From contig JAIKVW010000016.1 in the NCBI GenBank assembly GCA_024685315.1, positions 1 to 64,000 of the forward strand: 64,000 bases of DNA, read 5' to 3'. Source of the stretch: Lachnospiraceae bacterium (GTDB taxonomy: Bacteria; Bacillota; Clostridia; Lachnospirales; Lachnospiraceae). Numbering within the stretch: position 1 is the stretch's first letter; each line of letters begins with the position of its first letter. Below, piece by piece: positions 59,455-64,000 of this stretch. Made by a program: the position numbers and the translations under genes. Under the pieces are notes generated by a model that did no database searches, had not been told where the DNA came from, and saw nothing but the letters and a program-made list of their open reading frames with translations.

Positions 59455-60295
59455 GTTCGCAATCTTTATTCTGAGCCACGGCAGGGCTGATACGATATCC
59501 ACTTATGATGCTCTGCGCAAGAGCGGATACACTGGGGACATGTATGTCGTTATCGATAATGAGGACGACCAGGAGGGGCTATACCGGGAGAAGTTCGGGA
59601 GCGAGATCATACAGTTCGATAAGCGGGATTATGTGGCTATAACAGATGTTGCTGACCTTGATGAGGGACGCAAAATAGGCGTTTTCGCCCGGAACTTCAT
59701 TCAGGACAAGGCAAAAGAGATGGGCTACCAGTTCCATCTCCAGCTCGATGACGATATCCACGGCTTTGGCTATCGATACATTGACGATAAGGGGAAATTG
59801 AGGACGAGGCCGATTCACGGCATGGATAGAGTACTTGAGGCCATGTGCGACTATATGGCAAGCGCACCTATCACATCGCTGTCTTTCGGCCTCCAGATAT
59901 ATTATGTCGGCGGGGTCGAGAGCGGTTCATGGCAACAGCAGATGATTCCCAAGACGATGACTACGTTCCTTATGCGGGCCGACGATGTGCGGTACTTCAA
60001 CATGAGGATGAACGACGATATTACTACCTCTGCTCTGAACGTGTCGAGAGGGTCTCTGTATTACACGTACATGCCAGTTATGGTGGAGATAGACGGTACT
60101 CAGGAGCAGAAGGGCGGCATGACGGAGATTTATCAGGACAGTGGGACGTATCGAAAGAGCTTCTATTCTGTGATGGCGTTGCCTTCCTGTGCGAAGGTCT
60201 CGCAGATGGGCATTACTGACATGAGGGTCCATCATGAGATTCACTGGGGGAACTGTGCGCCGAAGCTATTAGACGAGAGGTTCCGAAGGGTATAA
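59447..60295 (+). CDS. TET-associated-type glycosyltransferase (TAGT/GREB1-like)
   Basis: 282 residues starting MNRFAIFILSHGRADTISTY, the typical opening of TAGT enzymes, then VVIDNEDDQEGLYREKFG and HLQLDDDIHGFGYR with an Asp triplet at 101-103 that serves as the metal and sugar-nucleotide site. MRMNDDITTSALNVSRGSLY follows. TAGT enzymes are proposed to glycosylate oxidised bases in phage DNA. No TET/JBP oxygenase or base hydroxymethylase is in the window; it may lie downstream. It overlaps the parB-like gene by 8 bases. Confidence 0.8.
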   Translation: MNRFAIFILSHGRADTISTYDALRKSGYTGDMYVVIDNEDDQEGLYREKFGSEIIQFDKRDYVAITDVADLDEGRKIGVFARNFIQDKAKEMGYQFHLQLDDDIHGFGYRYIDDKGKLRTRPIHGMDRVLEAMCDYMASAPITSLSFGLQIYYVGGVESGSWQQQMIPKTMTTFLMRADDVRYFNMRMNDDITTSALNVSRGSLYYTYMPVMVEIDGTQEQKGGMTEIYQDSGTYRKSFYSVMALPSCAKVSQMGITDMRVHHEIHWGNCAPKLLDERFRRV

Positions 60296-60299
60296 GGAT

Positions 60300-60656
60300 A
60301 TGGCGAAAACAGGACGACCACGAAAAGAGATCAAAAAAGACACATTCGAGAAGCTGTGCGGAATGATGTGCACCGAGGAGGAGGTCTGCGGATTCTTCGG
60401 CGTGACAGACAAGACGCTCACGAAGTGGTGCAGGGAGAACTATGACGGCCTAACTTTCTCCGAGGTCTATAAAGTTGTCTCGATGGATGGAAAAATCTCG
60501 CTGAGGAGGGCGCAGTTCAAGCTGGCGGAGAAGTCAGCGGCGATGGCGATCTTCCTCGGCAAGAACTATCTGGGCCAGAAGGAGATGCCGGAAGATCTGG
60601 AGGACATTTACGAGAAGCTGGACGAGCTGGCTGCTAAGATCGGCGGGGTCGAGTGA
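60300..60656 (+). CDS. Terminase small subunit
   Basis: 118 residues. A basic start (MAKTGRPRKEIKKDTFEKLC) leads to a helix-turn-helix (MCTEEEVCGFFGVTDKTLTK), then a helical region (LRRAQFKLAEKSAAMAIFLG) and KNYLGQKEM, usual for Bacillota phage TerS. It recognises the packaging start on phage DNA. The 3' end overlaps terL by 1 base. The start lies 5 bases after the TAGT gene. Confidence 0.85.
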   Translation: MAKTGRPRKEIKKDTFEKLCGMMCTEEEVCGFFGVTDKTLTKWCRENYDGLTFSEVYKVVSMDGKISLRRAQFKLAEKSAAMAIFLGKNYLGQKEMPEDLEDIYEKLDELAAKIGGVE

Positions 60657-61879
60657 TGCCTTTCTCCCGGAAACAGCGTGAATATTTCGACCATGCAGAC
60701 AAGCGCTGGAACTTCAAGGTCGGCGCTACGAGGTCCGGCAAGACATATGCGGACTATTTCATGATCATGAAGAGGATTCGGGCAAGGATGGACAAGGCCG
60801 GGCTGGTCGTGATTCTGGGCGTGTCACAGGCGACTATCGAGCGAAACGTGCTGGCTCCTATGCGGGAGATGTACGGCGAGCGGTGTATCGGCAGAATCGG
60901 GCCGGGGAATAGGTGCAACATGTTCGGCGAGAAGGTCTACTGCCTCGGAGCTGAGAAGCGGAATCAGGTCGCGAAACTGCGGGGCACGTCGATCAAGTAT
61001 GCGTATGGAGACGAGGTCGCGGAGTGGAGTCAGGAGGTCTTCGAGCTTCTGAAGTCGAGGCTCGACAGGGAGTACTCGTGCTTTGATGGGTCGCTGAACC
61101 CGAAGAGCCCGACGCACTGGCTGAAGGGATTCCTCGAGAACGCTGACAACGCATACGTCCAGCACTACACGATATTCGACAACCCGTTTTTACCGCGGAG
61201 TTTCGTCGATGACCTCTGCAGGGAGTATGCAGGGACAGTCTATTACAAGCGCTACATACTCGGCGAGTGGGCGCTGGCCGAGGGCCTCGTATATCCGATG
61301 TATCTGGATGCGGTCTTACCGACGGATTTCGGCGACCTCAGGGACGAGTTCAAGGACTACGTATTGAGTATAGACTATGGCACGCTGAACGCATTCTCGG
61401 CGGAGCTATGGGGCTATCACGAGGGCGTCTGGTATTTGTTCGACGAGTACTATTATTCTGGCCGGGATTCCGGCGACCAGAAGACGGACGAGGACTATGG
61501 CAACGATATGGACGAGTTCACGAAGGACATCAAGACGAACGGCAAGATACGGACGATAGTCGACCCATCGGCGGCGTCGTTCATTACACTGCTCCAGAAG
61601 CGGGGGCGGTATAAGGTCCTCAAGGCCGACAATGCTGTCGAGGACGGAATCAGGGAGACGGCGACGGCTCTCAAGACAGGCAGAATAAAGGTCTACCCGA
61701 CGTGCAAGGCGTGGCAGAGGGAGGCCGCTGGCTATGTCTGGGAGGACTCCGAGGGGGCAGACAAGCCAGTGAAGATCAACGACCATGCAATGGACGCTAT
61801 GCGGTACTTCGTCAAGACGATGAGGATTGCGAAGCCGAAGCGTGCGAATAATAACCCGTACACAGTGATGTACGCATAA
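60656..61879 (+). CDS. Terminase large subunit, PBSX type
   Basis: Packaging motor of 407 residues. The ATPase domain has GATRSGKTYADYF (Walker A, about 24-32), VVILGVSQATIERNVLAPMR, and YAYGDEVAEWSQEVFELLKS with Walker B. The nuclease domain has LSIDYGTLNAFSAELWG, IVDPSAASF and NDHAMDAMRYFV with the metal-binding Asp residues. ATG 60656 overlaps the TerS stop by 1 base; GTG 60653 is also possible. The PBSX-type motor is usual for headful or cos phages of Bacillota; which applies here is not known. Confidence 0.93.
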   Translation: MPFSRKQREYFDHADKRWNFKVGATRSGKTYADYFMIMKRIRARMDKAGLVVILGVSQATIERNVLAPMREMYGERCIGRIGPGNRCNMFGEKVYCLGAEKRNQVAKLRGTSIKYAYGDEVAEWSQEVFELLKSRLDREYSCFDGSLNPKSPTHWLKGFLENADNAYVQHYTIFDNPFLPRSFVDDLCREYAGTVYYKRYILGEWALAEGLVYPMYLDAVLPTDFGDLRDEFKDYVLSIDYGTLNAFSAELWGYHEGVWYLFDEYYYSGRDSGDQKTDEDYGNDMDEFTKDIKTNGKIRTIVDPSAASFITLLQKRGRYKVLKADNAVEDGIRETATALKTGRIKVYPTCKAWQREAAGYVWEDSEGADKPVKINDHAMDAMRYFVKTMRIAKPKRANNNPYTVMYA

Positions 61880-61898
61880 TGGAGGATATACACAGACA

Positions 61899-62234
61899 AT
61901 GACCTATTTTAATCCTGAGTATTACGACCCGAAGTATCTCGACGACCACGACCAGACCGAGCTCAGATTCTGGACGAGCATGCTGGAGGCGGCTATCTAC
62001 CAGACCGAGGAAGACTACCACATTGACGCTATATACGACGGAGCGGACGCTACAGACCCTCTGCTCAGTATCCGGGAGGATATGGCTAAGTCGGTGCTTG
62101 CGAGGCTCCGGGACAACTTCGACCTGCAGGCGGGCGATTTTGTTGTGAGCTGTATCGATGGCTATGACGAGGAGGAGTACAACAAGCGGAAGGCGGCGGC
62201 TGACGCCAAGGAGGACAATGAAGGGGTGTCTTGA
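61899..62234 (+). CDS. Hypothetical acidic phage protein, 111 aa
   Basis: Asp/Glu/Tyr-rich (FNPEYYDPKYLDDHDQTELR) and helical later (IREDMAKSVLARLRDN). It lies between terL and the radical SAM gene, overlapping the latter by 1 base. No family recognised. The spacing suggests it may be a partner of the radical SAM protein. Confidence 0.62.
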   Translation: MTYFNPEYYDPKYLDDHDQTELRFWTSMLEAAIYQTEEDYHIDAIYDGADATDPLLSIREDMAKSVLARLRDNFDLQAGDFVVSCIDGYDEEEYNKRKAAADAKEDNEGVS

Positions 62235-63091
62235 TGGAGCGTGAGTATAAGAGCTTTTACAAGGCTGTCGGAGGCAACGAAGGCGGCAAGTGTCACTATG
62301 CAACGAGGCTTGACACATATGGGTGCGGATGCCAGCACGACTGTTCCTACTGTTATGCCAAGAGCTTATTGGAGTTCCGGCATAACTGGCACTGTATGGA
62401 GCCATCTATCGCAGACAGTAAAAAGATAGCGAGGAAAGTCAAAACGCTTAGGCGGGGGGATTTCGTACGGCTGGGCGGTATGACGGACTGCTTCATGCCA
62501 ATGGAGCTTAGGCACAGGGTCACATATAACACGATTAAGGCCCTGAACGATCAGGGGGTCAGTTACCTCATCGTCACTAAGAGCGACATCGTGGCACGGG
62601 ATGACTACGTCGATGTCCTTGACAAGGACCTTGCACATATCCAAATCAGCCTGACCTGTACAGATGACGGGCTATATCGTGCACTCGGAATCGAGAGGGC
62701 TGTACCGCCGAGCAGAAGAGTGGCCGCGGCGGAGAAGCTGTCGGCGCTTGGCTATGATACACAGGTACGGCTCAGCCCGTATATACCGCAGTTTATCGAT
62801 GTTGAACGGCTGGCGCAGATCAACTGCGACAAAATACTCATAGAATTTCTCAGGGTCAACAGCTGGGTGAAGCGTTGGCTCGATATTGATTATTCGGAGT
62901 ATACAGTGAAGCAGAGCGGATATCAGCACATGCCGCTTGAGCGGAAACTGGACTACATAGGGAGAGTGAGGGGATTCGAGCGGGTAACCGTTTGTGAGGA
63001 CGAGACCGAGGCTTACGAATACTGGCAGAAGCATTTCAACCCTAACCCAAATGACTGTTGTGACTTACGAAAGAAGGAGCCAAAAAAATGA
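62234..63091 (+). CDS. Radical SAM protein, SplB-like
   Basis: 285 residues. The cluster motif CQHDCSYC gives Cys at 33, 37 and 40 after a CGC; FVRLGGMTDCFMPMELRHRV, YLIVTKSDIVARDDYVDVLD, AHIQISLTCTDDG and KILIEFLRVN follow. The layout matches the SplB/DNA repair photolyase-like group. Placement between terminase and portal is not standard. It could repair or modify phage DNA bases, possibly together with the glycosyltransferase, but the substrate is not known. ATG 62234 overlaps the previous stop by 1 base. Confidence 0.82.
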   Translation: MEREYKSFYKAVGGNEGGKCHYATRLDTYGCGCQHDCSYCYAKSLLEFRHNWHCMEPSIADSKKIARKVKTLRRGDFVRLGGMTDCFMPMELRHRVTYNTIKALNDQGVSYLIVTKSDIVARDDYVDVLDKDLAHIQISLTCTDDGLYRALGIERAVPPSRRVAAAEKLSALGYDTQVRLSPYIPQFIDVERLAQINCDKILIEFLRVNSWVKRWLDIDYSEYTVKQSGYQHMPLERKLDYIGRVRGFERVTVCEDETEAYEYWQKHFNPNPNDCCDLRKKEPKK

Positions 63092-64000
63092 AAACATATC
63101 AGGACTTACTCGAGGTAGGCGAGAACGAGCAGGCGCGGATGTCGTTCGTCCGGGGGGCGATCAGCACGCATATGACGACAGAGGTGTGGAAGACGGCTGT
63201 GTATGCCGAGGAGTATTTCTGCCGGAGGAACGTGACCATCAATGCCTACCAGAAGATTCTCTACACAATAACCGGGCAGGCCGTGCCGGACAACTACTCT
63301 GCGAACTGGAAGATGGCAAGCGGATTCTTCCGCAGATTCGTGACGCAGGAGGTACAGTATCTGCTGGCCAACGGCGTGATGTGGCAGGAGGACAGCACAG
63401 GGGACGCTCTCGGCAAGGGCTTCGATACAACGCTGCAGGAGGCAGCGAAGGAGGCTCTTAAGGGCGGTGTGTCGTTCGGCTTCTGGAATCTCGACCATCT
63501 GGAGGTGTTCAGCGTCCGGGAGTTCGTGCCTCTGTATGACGAGGAGAACTCGGCACTCATGGCCGGGATTAGATTCTGGCAGATAGACAGCTCCAAGCCT
63601 CTCAGAGCCACGCTGTACGAGATAGACGGATACACTGACTATATCTGGCGTGAGGGTGAGGACGGCGCAGTGTTGAAGGAGAAGCGGCCGTATGTCGTGA
63701 AGCTCCGCACATCGGAGGTGGACGGCACCGAGATCTACGACTTCGAGAACTATCCCAGCTTTCCGATCGTGCCGCTGTGGGGGAATGAATCACACCAGAG
63801 CGAGCTGGTCGGACTTCGGGAGCAGATCGACTGCTACGACCTGATCAAGTCCGGCTTTGCTAACGATATTGATGATGCCTCGCTGATCTACTGGACGATA
63901 CAGAACGGCGGAGGCATGGACGATGTCGACCTTGCCAAGTTCGTGGAGCGCATGCACGTGCTGAAGGCGGCGGTCGTGGAGGATTCGGGAGCCACAGCAG
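63088..64000 (+). CDS. Portal protein, SPP1 type, 3' end cut by window edge
   Basis: The open frame runs 304 codons from ATG 63088 to the window end. MKTYQDLLEVGENEQARMSF at the start, KMASGFFRRFVTQEVQYLLA, IDGYTDYIWREGEDGA, and NYPSFPIVPLWGNESHQSEL followed by the QIDCYDLIKSGFANDIDDAS block match the SPP1 Gp6-like portal family, which forms the dodecameric ring at the packaging vertex. GAAGGAGCC precedes the ATG, which overlaps the radical SAM stop by 4 bases. Confidence 0.9.
   Translation, partial: MKTYQDLLEVGENEQARMSFVRGAISTHMTTEVWKTAVYAEEYFCRRNVTINAYQKILYTITGQAVPDNYSANWKMASGFFRRFVTQEVQYLLANGVMWQEDSTGDALGKGFDTTLQEAAKEALKGGVSFGFWNLDHLEVFSVREFVPLYDEENSALMAGIRFWQIDSSKPLRATLYEIDGYTDYIWREGEDGAVLKEKRPYVVKLRTSEVDGTEIYDFENYPSFPIVPLWGNESHQSELVGLREQIDCYDLIKSGFANDIDDASLIYWTIQNGGGMDDVDLAKFVERMHVLKAAVVEDSGATA

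Larger units (their letters stand above)
46191..64000 (+). mobile_element. Prophage, left end to window edge
   Basis: The left end is a truncated tRNA next to an integrase. The order integrase, repressor, early genes, recombination and replication genes, ParB-like protein, terminase small and large subunits, portal is that of a temperate tailed phage of Bacillota. Nearly all genes from 48113 on are on the + strand, with short or overlapping junctions. The structural, lysis and right-end sequences are beyond the window, so completeness cannot be judged. Confidence 0.96.

Overview
The window looks like a chromosome segment of an anaerobic Bacillota, most likely a Lachnospiraceae-type Clostridia of middling GC content. 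The evidence is gene content: the SCIFF precursor peptide with its radical SAM maturase, HemZ, a GerMN lipoprotein, and the condensation-type acyltransferase, zinc-ribbon membrane protein and hydrolase trio. Many strong Shine-Dalgarno sites sit before TTG starts. The species cannot be named from the sequence.

Positions 1-46190 are host backbone, mostly on the + strand and tightly packed. In order: aroC (- strand, cut by the window edge); tgt-yajC-scfA-scfB-recJ; apt-rel-MBL hydrolase-hemZ; a heterodimeric ABC exporter; a HerA-type ATPase; metY; a run of comEA, a two-component system, a GerMN lipoprotein, an alcohol dehydrogenase, comEC and holA; rpsT (-); an acyltransferase/membrane protein/hydrolase trio leading into lepA-hemW; a methyltransferase and a cyclophilin (-); a copper module (csoR, copA); an aldolase (-); ddl-murF; pta and fructose-bisphosphate aldolase; infC-rpmI-rplT; and an SDR gene. 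Three pieces of control are readable: a perfect CsoR-type palindrome inside the csoR promoter, an AUU start for infC behind a long leader, and a terminator between the SCIFF peptide and its maturase.

From 46191 to the right edge is an integrated phage. Its left boundary is the 3' part of a class II (long variable arm) tRNA gene with no 5' half. An integrase and a self-cleaving LexA/CI-type repressor follow on the - strand. Rightward come small early genes, RadC, HTH proteins, a probable annealing protein, RusA, a replication protein carrying iteron-like repeats, a 3D-domain protein, zinc-ribbon proteins, a ParB-like protein, a TET-associated-type glycosyltransferase, terminase small and large subunits, a radical SAM protein and an SPP1-type portal cut by the window edge. 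The right end of the phage is outside the window.

The most striking finding is a pair of type II hammerhead ribozymes with a loop I/3' pseudoknot, at 48919-48979 and 50827-50889. Each begins on the base after the stop codon of an upstream gene and ends just before the Shine-Dalgarno of the next. Both lie in units driven by nearly identical promoters with the same 19-bp palindrome in the spacer. Related palindromes recur at 52430, 54677 and 58664, which suggests a dispersed repressor regulon. A second item of interest is the ParB-like/TAGT glycosyltransferase/radical SAM set placed among the packaging genes, which may point to modified phage DNA.
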